DNA of 64,000 nucleotides, taken from NCBI RefSeq assembly GCF_028747805.1, contig NZ_CP114887.1, positions 737,501-801,500 on the forward strand. The letters are read 5' to 3'. Of this stretch, positions 1 to 10,862 are shown piece after piece; within the stretch, counting starts at the first letter, position 1, and each line of letters begins with the position of its first letter. A program made the position numbers and the translations under genes. A model generated the notes under the pieces. That model was not told the origin of the DNA and ran no database searches. It saw nothing but the letters and a program-made list of their open reading frames with translations. The DNA comes from Solibacillus daqui. Lineage in GTDB: Bacteria; Bacillota; Bacilli; Bacillales_A; Planococcaceae.

Positions 1-261
1 TGTATGAAAGGTGCTACAACAAAAAACCGTCGTTTCGCCAATTAAATTATGCTCCCCACAAATACGAATGGCTAATTCTTTCCCGCTTTCAGTTTCTTTG
101 CTAATTTGTACAGTCCCTTTTTTTATAAGATAAAGTTGATCTGCTAGGCTTCCTTCTTGAAAAATATGCATGCCCTTTTCTACTTTTAATAATATGCCTT
201 TAGTTTGAAAGAAAGTAGTGATTGTAATGGGCAAAATAATTGCCGTTTCGATTGTACTCAC
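1..261 (-). CDS. Crp/Fnr-family regulator, N-terminal part (runs off the left edge)
   Basis: Only the first 87 codons are visible. They read as the cyclic-nucleotide-binding beta-barrel of the Crp/Fnr superfamily: a KVEKGMHIFQEGS stretch, then LYLIKKGTVQIS and HNLIGET, the typical order of strands and turns. The helix-turn-helix would lie outside the window, so ligand and targets cannot be inferred. The GTG start at 261 is tentative: an AAAGG lies only two or three bases upstream, and a TTG at codon 10 is an alternative. The gene is divergent from the clpB-like gene and is separated from it by the CtsR-regulated promoter. Confidence 0.7.
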   Translation of the reverse strand, partial: MSTIETAIILPITITTFFQTKGILLKVEKGMHIFQEGSLADQLYLIKKGTVQISKETESGKELAIRICGEHNLIGETTVFCCSTFHT

Positions 262-350
262 ACCTTTCGGGAAATTACAGTTTACAAATAATACCTAATT
301 TATCGTAACACATAAAACGAAAAATGTTGTTGAACATTGAGTGTATTTTA

Positions 351-379
351 TTGAACTTTGACTAACTTTGACCTATACT
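351..379 (+). promoter_or_regulatory. Sigma-A promoter of the clpB-like gene
   Basis: TTGAAC at 351-356 and TATACT at 374-379 are separated by exactly 17 bases. The spacer is entirely occupied by a CtsR operator, so repressor binding would block polymerase directly. Confidence 0.75.
357..373 (-). promoter_or_regulatory. CtsR operator 1
   Basis: On the minus strand the sequence reads GGTCAAA-GTT-AGTCAAA, a full match to the CtsR heptad direct repeat (RGTCAAA, three bases, RGTCAAA). It lies between the -35 and -10 boxes. CtsR represses clp genes of Firmicutes and is released on heat or protein stress. Confidence 0.85.
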
Positions 380-385
380 TAAATT

Positions 386-402
386 AGTCAATAAAGGTCA
401 AA
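386..402 (+). promoter_or_regulatory. CtsR operator 2
   Basis: AGTCAAT-AAA-GGTCAAA on the plus strand matches the CtsR box with one mismatch. It is in opposite orientation to operator 1 and covers the likely transcription start, 7 bases after the -10 box. Confidence 0.75.
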
Positions 403-422
403 TTATTAAAGGGGTGCAGTTT

Positions 423-2552
423 ATGCAATTTAATCAAACACAAGATAATCGTCCGCCATTAGAACAATTTGGGCGCAATTTAATTGAACAAGTTAAAAAC
501 GGCAAAATGGATCCAGTTATTGGCCGTGATGAAGAAATTCGTAATGTAATTCGTATTTTATCGCGTAAAACGAAAAATAATCCGGTATTAATTGGGGAGC
601 CTGGTGTTGGTAAAACAGCAATCGTTGAAGGATTAGCACAGCGTATAGTGCGTCGCGATGTTCCGGAAGGATTAAAAGATGCAGAACTCTATGAGTTAGA
701 TATGAGTGCGTTAATTGCAGGAGCTTCATACCGAGGGCAATTTGAGGAACGTTTAAAAGCGGTGTTAAAGCAAGTAAAGGAATCAGAAGGACGCATTATT
801 TTATTCATCGATGAAATTCATACAATTGTTGGTGCGGGAAAAACAGATGGTGCAATGGATGCTGGGAATATGCTGAAGCCAATGCTTGCGCGTGGGGAGC
901 TGCACTGTATCGGCGCAACAACACTAGATGAGTACCGTATGTATATTGAAAAGGACCCTGCGTTAGAGCGTCGTTTCCAACAAGTATTAGTGCGTGAACC
1001 ATCTATTGAAGATACGGTGTCAATTTTACGTGGAATTAAGGATCGCTTTGAAGAGCATCACCGCGGTGTTCGTATTCACGATCGTGCCATTATTGCAGCG
1101 GCACAATTGGCAGACCGTTATATTACGGACCGTTTCTTACCAGACAAAGCCATTGATTTAGTCGATGAAGCATGTGCAATGATTCGTATTGAGATTGATT
1201 CCATGCCACAGGAGCTAGACCAATCAATGCGTCGTTTAACGCAATTAAAAATTGAACAGCAAGCGCTGAAAAAAGAAAAGGACGACGCAAGTAAAAAACG
1301 TCTAGAAGTTTTATCAAGTGAAATTGGTCAACTTGAAGCAACGATGAAAGCAATGAAAGAGCAATGGGAGCTAGAGAAAAACGGCTTACAAATGGTGCGT
1401 GATAAAAAAGATGAGTTGAAAAAATTTGAAGCCGAGCGCGATGACCTCTATCTTTCTGGCAGTAACTTTGCACGTGCTTCTGAGCTGCAATATAGTGAAA
1501 TTCCAAAACTTGAACAAGAAGTTGCACAGCTTGAGGCGCAGTTAAAAGAAACTGAAGATAATCGTATGCTACGAGAAGAAGTAACAGAAGAGGAAATTGC
1601 AAAAATTATTTCGCGTTGGACAGGCATTCCGGTTACGAAATTAGTGGAAGGGGAGCGCGAAAAATTATTGCGCTTAAAAGACACATTGCATGAACGTGTA
1701 GTAGGCCAAGAGACGGCAGTAACGTATGTGACAGAAGCGGTGTGGCGCGCACGTTCAGGTATTAAAGATCCGAACAAACCGATTGGTAGCTTCTTATTCT
1801 TAGGACCAACTGGTGTTGGTAAAACAGAATTAGCAAAAGCATTAGCCGAGCAGCTATTTGATTCTGAGGAGCATTTCATTCGTATTGATATGAGTGAATA
1901 CATGGAAAAACATTCCGTATCTCGCTTAGTCGGTGCGCCTCCAGGATATATCGGTTATGAAGAGGGCGGGCAGTTAACTGAGGCCGTACGTCGTAATCCG
2001 TATTCAGTTGTGCTTTTAGACGAAATCGAAAAAGCGCACCCAGATGTAGCGAATATTTTACTGCAAGTGTTAGATGATGGACGCATTACCGATAGCCAAG
2101 GGCGTATGGTGAATTTCACGAATACGGTAATTATTTTAACGTCTAATATTGGTTCTCAATATTTATTAGAGCAAACCGAACAATCAGAAGAGCTTGTGCA
2201 AATCGCGTTACGTCAGCACTTCAAGCCAGAGTTACTAAACCGTATGGACGATATAATTATGTTCCATGCGTTATCAAATGAACACTTCCACGCAATTGCT
2301 TGGAAATATGTCCACCAATTACAAGCGCGTGTGGCTGAGCAAGAAATTACTTTAAAAGTAGAGGATGTGGTAGTCGACTGGATTGTCAAACACGGTATTG
2401 ACCCACAATTCGGTGCACGCCCATTAAAACGCTTTGTGCAGCGCCATTTAGAAACGGTAGTTGCACGTGAATTGTTGAAGGGCGATGTTGTCGTGGGTGG
2501 TACGTTAGAACTTGCGTTAGAGAACGATTCGTTAGTAATTCGAAAAGGGTAG
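423..2552 (+). CDS. ClpB-type AAA+ disaggregase lacking the N-terminal domain
   Basis: A 709-residue Hsp100 protein with two AAA+ modules: Walker A GEPGVGKT near residue 60 and GPTGVGKT near 465, plus Walker B LFIDEIH and [10 protein letters not shown]. Between them (about residues 275-395) is a ClpB-like middle coiled coil. The ClpN domain is absent and there is no N-terminal zinc finger, so it is neither full-length ClpB (about 860 aa) nor ClpE. The region after TSNIGSQ shows no LGF-type ClpP loop, so protein disaggregation with DnaK is more likely than proteolysis. ATG 423 is chosen because AAAGGGG at 408-414 fits it; an upstream GTG at 414 overlaps that ribosome site. The two CtsR boxes imply heat-shock control. 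Confidence 0.88.
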   Translation: MQFNQTQDNRPPLEQFGRNLIEQVKNGKMDPVIGRDEEIRNVIRILSRKTKNNPVLIGEPGVGKTAIVEGLAQRIVRRDVPEGLKDAELYELDMSALIAGASYRGQFEERLKAVLKQVKESEGRIILFIDEIHTIVGAGKTDGAMDAGNMLKPMLARGELHCIGATTLDEYRMYIEKDPALERRFQQVLVREPSIEDTVSILRGIKDRFEEHHRGVRIHDRAIIAAAQLADRYITDRFLPDKAIDLVDEACAMIRIEIDSMPQELDQSMRRLTQLKIEQQALKKEKDDASKKRLEVLSSEIGQLEATMKAMKEQWELEKNGLQMVRDKKDELKKFEAERDDLYLSGSNFARASELQYSEIPKLEQEVAQLEAQLKETEDNRMLREEVTEEEIAKIISRWTGIPVTKLVEGEREKLLRLKDTLHERVVGQETAVTYVTEAVWRARSGIKDPNKPIGSFLFLGPTGVGKTELAKALAEQLFDSEEHFIRIDMSEYMEKHSVSRLVGAPPGYIGYEEGGQLTEAVRRNPYSVVLLDEIEKAHPDVANILLQVLDDGRITDSQGRMVNFTNTVIILTSNIGSQYLLEQTEQSEELVQIALRQHFKPELLNRMDDIIMFHALSNEHFHAIAWKYVHQLQARVAEQEITLKVEDVVVDWIVKHGIDPQFGARPLKRFVQRHLETVVARELLKGDVVVGGTLELALENDSLVIRKG

Positions 2553-2725
2553 AGTAGTGTAGTTTTAAGTGGGCATTGCAGCAAATTCTATTTAGTTGAA
2601 AGTATATATGCAAAATTTTATGCGATTTTAGAGAAGGTTTTATGGTATAAGAAGTGGCATTAGTCATTAGTATCAGGGCACTTTAAATGAAATGTATAAA
2701 ATGCTATAAATGAATAAGAAAATGT

Positions 2726-2772
2726 AAAAGCCATTAAATGCTGAAAAATCAATGTTTAATGGCTTTTGTTTT
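2726..2772 (+). terminator. Rho-independent terminator
   Basis: AAAAGCCATTAAA at 2726-2738 pairs with TTTAATGGCTTTT at 2755-2767, followed by GTTTTG. It probably ends the clpB-like transcript. Confidence 0.7.
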
Positions 2773-2822
2773 GCATACTCTATAAAACCTTATTGAACTA
2801 AAGCACCCCGTTTGTTTATTAA

Positions 2823-2851
2823 AAAAAGCTACCAAAAAGGCAGCTCTTTGT
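2823..2851 (-). terminator. Terminator after the XRE/membrane gene pair
   Basis: On the minus strand AGCTGCC, a T-rich loop and GGTAGCT (one G-U pair) precede a run of seven T residues, just downstream of the membrane gene. Confidence 0.6.
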
Positions 2852-2864
2852 AATTTTTGAATTT

Positions 2865-3194
2865 TTAATTGAAATCTTTTTTGTATAGTCTGAAAGCACT
2901 TATTGCACCTACAAGGAATACAATCGCTTGGAATAATAATAAGAACTGGCGGAAATGTTGGATATCATTGTCAACTAATGAAATAAACACACCCGTCATT
3001 ATCAATTGGGTAGAAAACATACTAGAAATGATTTTTAAATATATAGCATTTGTTCTTTCGTCTGGTTTACCAAACTTCTTGCCCACAAAAAATAGAACCA
3101 GCAAAGAACCAATATAAATAAATGTCATAATTCCTACAAAAATATTAAAATTTACTACGCTTTCAAGCATCCATCTGTCTAATACATCAATCAT
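2865..3194 (-). CDS. Small four-helix membrane protein (DUF2178-like)
   Basis: A 109-residue protein with about four hydrophobic segments: near residues 15-37, 56-72 and 82-102, plus a weaker N-terminal one. The charged [12 protein letters not shown] loop, with its PDERT motif, is typical of DUF2178-type proteins. Its start overlaps the end of the upstream XRE regulator by 8 bases, so the two are translationally coupled. Such regulator/membrane pairs are common in Firmicutes, and the regulator usually controls its own small operon. The function of the membrane partner is unknown. Family assignment is from pattern memory only. Confidence 0.65.
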   Translation of the reverse strand: MIDVLDRWMLESVVNFNIFVGIMTFIYIGSLLVLFFVGKKFGKPDERTNAIYLKIISSMFSTQLIMTGVFISLVDNDIQHFRQFLLLFQAIVFLVGAISAFRLYKKDFN

Positions 3195-3423
3195 TGTTAT
3201 CTCCCTCTCCTACATATGAAAATATTTCATTAATATCTACTTCAAAAAAATTGGCAATTCTATAGGCTAACACTAAAGATGGTGAGTAATTATTCTTTTC
3301 CATAACAAAAATAGTTTGTTTGGAGACCCCAACTGCATCTGCCAGATCCTTTTGAGACATCCGCTTTAACACTCTAAACTCATATACCTTGTTTACGATT
3401 GAATCACCAAAGCTCTCTTTCAC
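3187..3423 (-). CDS. XRE-family HTH transcriptional regulator
   Basis: A 78-residue single-domain Cro/C1-type repressor. The helix-turn-helix is [20 protein letters not shown] at about residues 22-41, followed by [27 protein letters not shown], the standard tail of this family. It is the first gene of a two-gene operon with the small membrane protein and most likely regulates that operon. The promoter should lie in the AT-rich stretch 3424-3540, but no convincing operator was found by eye. Confidence 0.85.
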   Translation of the reverse strand: MKESFGDSIVNKVYEFRVLKRMSQKDLADAVGVSKQTIFVMEKNNYSPSLVLAYRIANFFEVDINEIFSYVGEGDNND

Positions 3424-3556
3424 AAGACCGCCTCCCTATATTTAACATAATAAAACATAAATAGAAAAAAGTAAAGTTTAATTATATTTTATATAAAAAA
3501 ATTTTTATAAAGTTATAATTTGTATTTATAATTTATAACTAACACTTACTTTCTTA

Positions 3557-3593
3557 TCAAAAAAGAGCCCCCATTCAATTGTATGGGGGCTCT
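3557..3593 (-). terminator. Terminator of the 75-aa gene
   Basis: AGAGCCCCCAT (3564-3574) and ATGGGGGCTCT (3583-3593) form a perfect 11-bp stem. On the minus strand it is followed by a T run, directly downstream of the gene at 3639-3866. Confidence 0.8.
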
Positions 3594-3638
3594 AAAGTTA
3601 TAGTATTTCGTGAATTTGAGTGTTGTTGAATATATTTT

Positions 3639-3866
3639 TTAGCGGACCATAGTATTATTTGAATCATAGTGTATGTTCGACTTAATTTTGCTCAACTCTT
3701 TATCAATTTTGGAAATTAACATATGTAACTCTTCATTTTCTGAAACGGTAAAGGTTTCTCCTCTTTGTTTGCTTAAAATCACAGTTTGATTAATCAGCCT
3801 CAAACAAGATTTAATCAATGCCAAATCAATATTTATTGCTTCTTTACTTGTGTCTATTCCCTCCAT
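3639..3866 (-). CDS. Small helical protein, unknown; faint Spo0E-like spacing
   Basis: A 75-residue soluble, mostly helical protein that I do not recognise. The spacing of LINQ...G...S...EEL..LI recalls the two-helix Spo0E phosphatase family. However, the diagnostic SQELD motif is replaced by SENEELH and its essential aspartate is missing, so that function is not supported. It stands alone, with a good ribosome site (GGGAGTGG) upstream and a strong terminator downstream, which supports it being a real gene. Confidence 0.5.
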   Translation of the reverse strand: MEGIDTSKEAINIDLALIKSCLRLINQTVILSKQRGETFTVSENEELHMLISKIDKELSKIKSNIHYDSNNTMVR

Positions 3867-4159
3867 TTATACCACTCCCTTACACTAATTATATATCGGT
3901 GATATTTAATTTACTACCAAATAAAGGGATATATTAACTGGATGAAAAAACATACTAGCATTAGCCTACAATGAGCCCTATTAGAATAGGTAATTAATAA
4001 AGTTCTTCTATTGAGTTATTCTTTACTTATTATTGTTAACCCGAAAAATTTAACCGTGTCTCAAACATACATATATAATATTCGAAATAAAAAAATGATT
4101 TAATGCCTTCATTTATAAACTTATATCACAATGATACACAGTCAAAAACCCTATTAAAA
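3867..4159. other. Intergenic AT-rich stretch
   Basis: Nothing beyond the presumed promoter of the 75-aa gene is recognisable. No ORF with a ribosome site and no repeat shared with the rest of the window was seen. Confidence 0.4.
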
Positions 4160-4201
4160 CTAACAAGGGGCTGCCCAGTAATGTTTACTGGACAGCCCCT
4201 T
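4160..4201 (-). terminator. Terminator of the yjzD-like gene
   Basis: AAGGGGCTGCCCAGTAA at 4165-4181 pairs with TTTACTGGACAGCCCCTT at 4184-4201 with one mismatch. It lies immediately downstream of the minus-strand gene; the trailing sequence is only weakly T-rich. Confidence 0.65.
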
Positions 4202-4208
4202 ATTACAA

Positions 4209-4415
4209 TTAGTGGTGTTCTGCTTCTGCGTCTGGAGTAGATTCGTTTGGAATTACTGCAGCGATAATAAATACTAATACACTGAATACTAAAGAAATAA
4301 TAACGCCATTCATAAAGTTAAAATCTACGTTTAATACTGAGCTTACTACGTAGTTTAACATTGAAATTAATAAGAATGACCAAAAGAATGTAACGATATA
4401 TTGCATTAAATTCAC
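4209..4415 (-). CDS. YjzD-like small membrane protein (DUF2929)
   Basis: A 68-residue protein with two hydrophobic helices (about residues 5-27 and 36-57) and an acidic/histidine tail ending DAEAEHH. Length, the MQYIVTFFW start and the position beside fabH/fabF match the DUF2929 (YjzD) family of Bacillales. No biochemical role is established. It has its own terminator and is divergent from fabH. AGGTGAA upstream of the ATG is a reasonable ribosome site. Confidence 0.7.
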   Translation of the reverse strand: MNLMQYIVTFFWSFLLISMLNYVVSSVLNVDFNFMNGVIISLVFSVLVFIIAAVIPNESTPDAEAEHH

Positions 4416-4656
4416 CTCATTGAACTTATTTAAAACGTTTTTATGAAATTACATCTTCAATATCATACCATAAGCCAATATAAAAATAAAAGAGGGAATA
4501 CAACATTTAAAGAAGTTGTCAAAATATATTACACTACGGTTATAATACAAGAAATATCGTTGAAAGTTTAGTACTAATGACTTTGCAAAAGGCAGAATTA
4601 AAAAGCAATTTCGTGGTCATATAACATTTTCTGCTACACCATAAAAAAATCAACAG

Positions 4657-4685
4657 TTGAGTTTCTGTTTATTATCATCTATAAT
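4657..4685 (+). promoter_or_regulatory. Sigma-A promoter of fabH-fabF
   Basis: TTGAGT at 4657-4662 and a perfect TATAAT at 4680-4685 are separated by 17 bases. The last T of the -10 box is the first base of the FapR operator. Confidence 0.8.
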
Positions 4686-4701
4686 TAGCACCAACTACTA
4701 A
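4685..4701 (+). promoter_or_regulatory. FapR operator
   Basis: TTAGCACCAACTACTAA matches the 17-bp FapR consensus (TTAGTACCTRNTACTAA) except at positions 5 and 9. It begins in the -10 box of fabH, so FapR would repress the fab operon until malonyl-CoA releases it, as known in B. subtilis. Confidence 0.85.
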
Positions 4702-4748
4702 TAATTAGTGATGATAAACAAGGGATTTTTTACAAAGGGGGCGTTTGA

Positions 4749-5684
4749 ATGAACGCAGGATTTATTGGGATTAGTAAATATATTCCATCAAAAAGTATGA
4801 GTAATGCAGATTTAGAAAAAATATTAGATACATCAGATGAATGGATTCGTACCCGTACAGGTATTGAAAATCGATTTATCGCGGAGACTGAAGAAACATC
4901 AGATATGGCAGTTAAAGCTGCAGAAAAAGCGCTTGAAAATGCAAATATACAGGCAGACCAAATTGGTATGATCATTGTGGCGACAGTTACACAAGATCAA
5001 AATTTTCCAAGCGTAGCGTGCCAAGTTCAAGAGCGTTTAGGAATTTCGGGTTGCGCGGCCTTAGATATTTCAGCAGCGTGTTCGGGCTTTATTTATGCGA
5101 CGACGATTGCCAAACAATTTATCGAGAGCAATAGCTATGATTATGTATTAGTAGTAGGTGTTGAAAAATTATCGAAAGTTGTTGACTGGGATGATCGAAA
5201 TACTGCGGTATTGTTCGGGGATGGTGCAAGTGCGGCGGTTATTGGTAAAGTTTCAGAAGGACGCGGTATTTTAGCATTTGAACTTGGTGCAGATGGAACA
5301 GGTGGTAAACACTTGTTATTAAATCAAGAATCACGTATCAACATGAATGGTCGTGAAGTGTTTAAATTTGCTGTACGTCAAATGGGCGAATCTGCAATTA
5401 GTGTACTTGAAAAAGCAGGTTTATCGAAGGATGATGTCGATTATTTAGTGCCACATCAAGCGAATATTCGCATTATGGAGTCTGCACGTGAACGTCTTGG
5501 CTTACCAGAAGAAAAAATGTCGAAAACGATTCATAAGTACGGAAATACCTCAGCGGCATCAATTGGAATTTCAATCGTCGATGATTTAGAAGAAGGCAAG
5601 ATTAAAGACGATGATCTAGTTGTATTAGTTGGCTTTGGTGGCGGGCTCACTTGGGGCGCGATTGCACTAAGATGGGGCAAATAA
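4749..5684 (+). CDS. fabH: Beta-ketoacyl-ACP synthase III
   Basis: KAS III starts fatty-acid synthesis by condensing an acyl-CoA primer with malonyl-ACP in the cytoplasm. The protein has 311 residues, normal length. The catalytic triad is visible: Cys in ISAACSGF (about 110), His in VPHQANIRI (about 236) and Asn in YGNTSAAS (about 266). The C-terminal [10 protein letters not shown] glycine loop is present. GGGGGCG at 4738-4744 is a strong ribosome site for ATG 4749. fabF follows after 34 bases, so the two form an operon controlled by the FapR operator upstream. Branched-chain primer preference is expected for Bacillales but cannot be read from sequence. Confidence 0.97.
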   Translation: MNAGFIGISKYIPSKSMSNADLEKILDTSDEWIRTRTGIENRFIAETEETSDMAVKAAEKALENANIQADQIGMIIVATVTQDQNFPSVACQVQERLGISGCAALDISAACSGFIYATTIAKQFIESNSYDYVLVVGVEKLSKVVDWDDRNTAVLFGDGASAAVIGKVSEGRGILAFELGADGTGGKHLLLNQESRINMNGREVFKFAVRQMGESAISVLEKAGLSKDDVDYLVPHQANIRIMESARERLGLPEEKMSKTIHKYGNTSAASIGISIVDDLEEGKIKDDDLVVLVGFGGGLTWGAIALRWGK

Positions 5685-5718
5685 ATTCAATTTAAACAAG
5701 AGAGAAGGGTGTCATACA

Positions 5719-6960
5719 ATGGAAAAACGTAGAGTAGTTGTAACTGGAATTGGGGCAGTAACACCTGTTGGAAACAGCGCTGAAGCATCTTGGGAAAATG
5801 TCATAGCAGGAAAATCAGGAATTGGTCCAATGACACGTGTTGATACAAGTAAGTTTACAGTATCCGTAGCAGCAGAAGTAAAGGACTTTAATATAGAAGA
5901 TTATATTGAGAAAAAAGAAGCACGCAAAATGGATCGCTTTACGCATTATGCGCTTGCTGCATCAATGATGGCTACAAAGGATGCAAACTTAACAATTACA
6001 GAAGAAATGGCGCCGCGTGTTGGCGTTTGGATTGGCTCGGGTATTGGCGGAATGGAGACGCATGAACAGCAATTTTTAACATTCCAAGAGCGTGGGGTAC
6101 GTCGTGTGAGCCCATTCTTTGTACCGATGATGATTCCTGATATGGCTTCGGGTCAAGTGTCGATTTATTTAGGCGCAAAAGGAGTTAACTCTTGCTCGGT
6201 AACGGCTTGTGCTTCGGGGACGAACTCAATTGGTGATGCATTTAAGGTTATTGAGCGCGGCGATGCAGATGTGATGATTACAGGTGGTGCAGAGGCGCCG
6301 ATTGTTACAATGGCTGTTGCAGGATTTAGCGCTAATACAGCGTTATCATTAAACCCAGATGTAAACAGTGCTTCTCGTCCATTTGATAAAAATCGTGATG
6401 GCTTTGTTATTGGTGAAGGCGCAGGGATTTTGATTTTAGAGGAATACGAACATGCGATACAGCGCGGTGCAAAAATTTACGCAGAAATCGTTGGTTATGG
6501 GGCAACGGCTGATGCGCACCATATTACAGCACCTGCTCCAAATGGTGAAGGGGCTGCACGTGCGATGCAGATGGCGTTAAATGATGCAAATGTAGCACCA
6601 GAACAAGTAGGCTACATCAATGCACATGGCACAAGTACACCATACAATGATTTATTCGAAACTCAAGCTGTCAAAACAGTATTTGGTGACCATGCTTACA
6701 AATTAGCGATGAGCTCAACGAAAAGTATGACAGGACATTTATTAGGTGCAGCGGGTGGAATTGAAGCAATCTTTTCAGCGCTTGCATTAAAAGAAGGTAT
6801 TTTACCACCTACAATGAACTTAGTAGAGCCTGATCCGGATTGTGATTTAGACTATGTACCAAATGTAGCGCGTAAAGCGGATATTGAATATGCGCTTAGT
6901 AATTCACTTGGTTTTGGTGGTCACAACGCATGTTTATTATTTAAAAAATATAGCGAATAA
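5719..6960 (+). CDS. fabF: Beta-ketoacyl-ACP synthase II
   Basis: KAS II elongates acyl-ACP by condensation with malonyl-ACP. The 413-residue protein has the Cys-His-His active site: [15 protein letters not shown] (about 163), [11 protein letters not shown] (about 304) and [11 protein letters not shown] (about 340). The C-terminal [15 protein letters not shown] is the family signature. It is the second gene of the fabH-fabF operon, with AGAGAAGGGTG as ribosome site, and is followed by a clear terminator. Length and order match B. subtilis fabHA-fabF. Confidence 0.97.
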   Translation: MEKRRVVVTGIGAVTPVGNSAEASWENVIAGKSGIGPMTRVDTSKFTVSVAAEVKDFNIEDYIEKKEARKMDRFTHYALAASMMATKDANLTITEEMAPRVGVWIGSGIGGMETHEQQFLTFQERGVRRVSPFFVPMMIPDMASGQVSIYLGAKGVNSCSVTACASGTNSIGDAFKVIERGDADVMITGGAEAPIVTMAVAGFSANTALSLNPDVNSASRPFDKNRDGFVIGEGAGILILEEYEHAIQRGAKIYAEIVGYGATADAHHITAPAPNGEGAARAMQMALNDANVAPEQVGYINAHGTSTPYNDLFETQAVKTVFGDHAYKLAMSSTKSMTGHLLGAAGGIEAIFSALALKEGILPPTMNLVEPDPDCDLDYVPNVARKADIEYALSNSLGFGGHNACLLFKKYSE

Positions 6961-6968
6961 AAATGGAG

Positions 6969-7004
6969 CTGACCAAAAAGTGTTTACTATTTGGTCAGTT
7001 TTTT
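6969..7004 (+). terminator. fabH-fabF operon terminator
   Basis: CTGACCAAA (6969-6977) pairs with TTTGGTCAG (6990-6998), followed by TTTTTT. Confidence 0.85.
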
Positions 7005-7113
7005 CTTATGTATTAATTATCCGCATAAAGTAGTGCTTTTGCGGTAGTCAGAATAAGAAAAGTGGTCACATTGTGTGACAACGTATTAATAGCCAGTGTT
7101 TTACTGGATGTAC

Positions 7114-7153
7114 AAAGGGGGTGTCCTGACATGAATTTCAGGACACCCCCTTT
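7114..7153. repeat. Perfect 16-bp inverted repeat
   Basis: AAAGGGGGTGTCCTGA (7114-7129) is followed by an 8-base loop and its exact complement (7138-7153). There is no T run on either side, so it is not a classical terminator. It lies 11 bases upstream of the ribosome site of the small ORF at 7179. Confidence 0.8.
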
Positions 7154-7178
7154 CATATTGTGTACAAAGGATGGTGCG

Positions 7179-8355
<1,177 letters not shown>

Positions 8356-8484
8356 CTAAATGAGATATAATTCAATTTCGCCTTGGCGTAGTTATGTTCA
8401 GATTTTTTCGGGAGTGCTCGAAATGTCCTTTGAAAATCTGTAACAACTGCCAGAGGCTTTTTTATTTAGCTTAGCTAAATAAAA

Positions 8485-8760
8485 ATAAAAATAAAAAACA
8501 TCATGCGTCCTCTATTAAAAAATAGAAGGGACGAATGATGTTTAAATCCGCGGTACCACCCAGCTTGCCAATATTGGCCACTCTTCTTCGTAACGTGAAG
8601 GCAACGAGCAAAACTACTGGAACCACATATTAGTGTCCGTTCGTAAAGCTAACTCAGAAGTCCATTCCATTTAACGAATGGTCTGTTCTCACCAACCACA
8701 GACTCTCTAAACATTCGATTTAAATGTACTACTCTTCGTCAACGTTTTTTTATAATCTTG
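8485..8760 (-). ncRNA. T-box riboswitch leader of trpS
   Basis: On the minus strand the leader holds the T-box core GGGTGGTACCGCG (8549-8561) and stem I with an AGAGAGTCTGTGG start. A specifier-region TGG (AATGGACTTCTGAG) is consistent with tryptophan. A terminator hairpin follows: ACATCATTCGTCC pairs with GGACGCATGATGT (8498-8542), then T-rich sequence. Uncharged tRNA-Trp would stabilise the antiterminator and allow trpS transcription. A further palindrome, TTTATTTAGC/GCTAAATAAA, follows at 8461-8483. Confidence 0.93.
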
Positions 8761-8766
8761 AAAGTG

Positions 8767-8796
8767 ATTATAACGCACCGCGCGAAAAAAAGGCAA
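8767..8796 (-). promoter_or_regulatory. Sigma-A promoter of the trpS leader
   Basis: Reading the minus strand, TTGCCT (8796-8791) and TATAAT (8772-8767) are 18 bases apart, just before the T-box RNA. Confidence 0.7.
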
Positions 8797-9055
8797 TCAT
8801 TTCACATAAAAATTTTTGTATAAGAAGCTAGGGAATTGGAAATAGTAGGATTACGTATAGAAATCACAAGGAAAAGGCTTGAATTGTCAAACTATTTTCT
8901 CAATTAATGCATATAAATGAGAAATTTTATCCGCTTGACTGACGTTTGATACTCACTATTTTTGGGTATAAAATCATTGTTCCTAAAAATGATGAAATAT
9001 ATGATCTTTAGAGAGAAAATCGTCATAAAAATTTACGTTAAGCCTCACTTTTTTG

Positions 9056-9095
9056 TTGACAAGGTGTATTCAAACATGCGTATTTCATGTATAAT
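9056..9095 (+). promoter_or_regulatory. spx promoter region (start points uncertain)
   Basis: A perfect TTGACA (9056-9061) and a perfect TATAAT (9090-9095) are present but 28 bases apart, too far to be one promoter. Two overlapping promoters, each with one weak box, are the likely reading. Multiple spx promoters are known in B. subtilis. Confidence 0.4.
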
Positions 9096-9212
9096 AAGAA
9101 CGTAATTTTAAATTAAATTAATTCTAAACTAAGTATTTTTCTACAATTTGCTTCTTTTGAAAGAAGACACTTATAGCAATTGAATTGAATCAATTAGAGA
9201 GGAAGTGAGACA

Positions 9213-9611
9213 ATGTTAGTAACATTATTTACTTCACCAAGTTGTACTTCATGTCGCAAAGCGAAAGCATGGTTAGAGGAACACGACATTCCATATACTG
9301 AGCGAAATATCTTCTCAGAGCCTTTAACAATTAGCGAAATTAAAGAAATTTTACGAATGACAGAAGATGGCACCGATGAAATCATCTCAACACGTTCGAA
9401 AATTTTCCAAAAATTAAACGTTGATGTTGAAACATTACCATTACAACGTTTATACGAGTTAATTCAAGAATATCCAGGACTTTTACGTCGTCCGATCATT
9501 TTAGATGAAAAACGACTACAAGTTGGTTATAACGAAGATGAAATTCGTCGATTCTTACCTCGAAAAGTAAGAGCTTATCAATTACAAGAAGCACAACGTA
9601 TGGTTAACTAA
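9213..9611 (+). CDS. spx: Transcriptional regulator Spx
   Basis: Spx is an ArsC-fold protein that binds the RNA polymerase alpha C-terminal domain and redirects transcription during thiol/disulfide stress; ClpXP with the SpxH adaptor degrades it. The protein has 132 residues with the redox switch CTSC at residues 10-13 and the polymerase-contacting [11 protein letters not shown] loop (the glycine corresponds to Gly52). The tail is [10 protein letters not shown]; known Spx proteins are recognised at the C-terminus for degradation. Ribosome site GAGAGGAAGTGAG precedes ATG 9213. yjbE, which follows spx in B. subtilis, is absent here. Confidence 0.96.
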   Translation: MLVTLFTSPSCTSCRKAKAWLEEHDIPYTERNIFSEPLTISEIKEILRMTEDGTDEIISTRSKIFQKLNVDVETLPLQRLYELIQEYPGLLRRPIILDEKRLQVGYNEDEIRRFLPRKVRAYQLQEAQRMVN

Positions 9612-9626
9612 ATAAACGCAATACAC

Positions 9627-9667
9627 GATGTTACGGTTGCAAATTAGCGATTGTAACATCTTTTTTT
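9627..9667 (+). terminator. spx terminator
   Basis: GATGTTAC (9627-9634) pairs with GTAACATC (9653-9660), followed by seven T residues. Confidence 0.85.
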
Positions 9668-9952
9668 GTCCGAAAAAGTCCAAAAGCTTTGCTAACAATT
9701 GCGTATAATAATGTAAGGTAAGTTGTCACTTGCTTTACAACGGTAAGTGCAATACAATTGCAAGTATTCAAATTATTTAGTGAGGGTAATGTTTTTCCTT
9801 TTCATTTTAAGGCAATCCATCATACAATAGATTTATAGATACTTTAGTGTATGAAAAGTATCGAAGTTCTGATGCAATAGATAGCCATGTTGTATAATAT
9901 TGTAAGAAAGCATGACGTTCTATACAATGACTGTGAAGGGAGTTGAGGTCTA

Positions 9953-10603
9953 ATGGACATCGAACGCATTAATGAAAATACGCTAAAATTATTTATTACG
10001 TATAGTGATATTGAGGACCGCGGATATACGCGCGAAGAAATTTGGTACAATCGCGCAAAAGGGGAAGAGTTATTCTGGGATGTCATTGGCGAAGTGAACA
10101 CCGAAGATTACTTCGATTTAGATGGACCAATTTGGATCCATATAAATGCATCAGAAAGTGGTTTGGAAGTTGTAGTAACACGTGCAGCATTGAACAATGA
10201 TTCTGAGACTTCATCGATGGTTGGTTCGTTTGAAGACGACCTTCATATAGCAGATCAGTTAAATGAGATGGAAGACTCGATTTTCAATTCAATTGGTGGC
10301 AAAGGGAATAGGGAAGTAGAGTCACTTGAAAACGCACGCTTCCGTTTTAAAGATATTGATGAATTAGTTCCACTTGCCGAACGCGCAGTGCAACTTGGCG
10401 TTCCATCGGCATTGTACAAATGGGAAAGTTATTACTATTTATTTGTTGATTTACAACATTTAGAGCAGGCAGATGCACGAAATGTTATCGCATTATGCAG
10501 CGAATATTTATCAGTTTCTAAAATGACAATTCACCGTTTAGAAGAATATGCGGAGAAAATCATTCCAGAAGACTGTTTTGAAACGATTATTAGTTACTTT
10601 TAA
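9953..10603 (+). CDS. mecA: Adaptor protein MecA
   Basis: MecA delivers substrates such as ComK to ClpC-ClpP and promotes ClpC hexamer assembly. The 216-residue length is normal. The N-terminal substrate domain begins MDIERINENTLKLFITYSDIE with the family-typical DRGYTREEIWYNR. An acidic linker (about 90-115, EDDLHIADQLNEMEDS) leads to the ClpC-binding C-domain, which ends GYA-like in relatives and EECFETIISYF-like here. GAAGGGAGTTGAGG is the ribosome site. Order spx-mecA-coiA is as in B. subtilis apart from missing yjbE. Confidence 0.96.
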   Translation: MDIERINENTLKLFITYSDIEDRGYTREEIWYNRAKGEELFWDVIGEVNTEDYFDLDGPIWIHINASESGLEVVVTRAALNNDSETSSMVGSFEDDLHIADQLNEMEDSIFNSIGGKGNREVESLENARFRFKDIDELVPLAERAVQLGVPSALYKWESYYYLFVDLQHLEQADARNVIALCSEYLSVSKMTIHRLEEYAEKIIPEDCFETIISYF

Positions 10604-10610
10604 TATACAG

Positions 10611-10642
10611 GGCCACCTACGATTTATGTAGGTGGTCTTTTT
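10611..10642 (+). terminator. mecA terminator
   Basis: GGCCACCTAC (10611-10620) pairs with GTAGGTGGTC (10628-10637) with one G-U pair, then TTTTT. Confidence 0.85.
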
Positions 10643-10862
10643 GATATCTAAGGTATAGCGCCAAGGCTTCTCATCATTAGCTCCCTCCTTCGAAAATGGT
10701 GAACGTTTCCTTTGAAGGAGATTTTTCCAATATGTGTCGGGATTGGTCGAGCATATTAACACGTTTCTGACTATACATGAAATCGACAGTTTTCCATTAG
10801 TTACTTGTTGTAAGTTGAAACTGCGGTCAATACTCGTTACGATTGGGAAAAGGGGTGATTCT

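Noticed and set aside
3639..3866. Spo0E-type aspartyl-phosphate phosphatase
   Set aside because: Only helix spacing fits; the diagnostic SQELD motif is absent.
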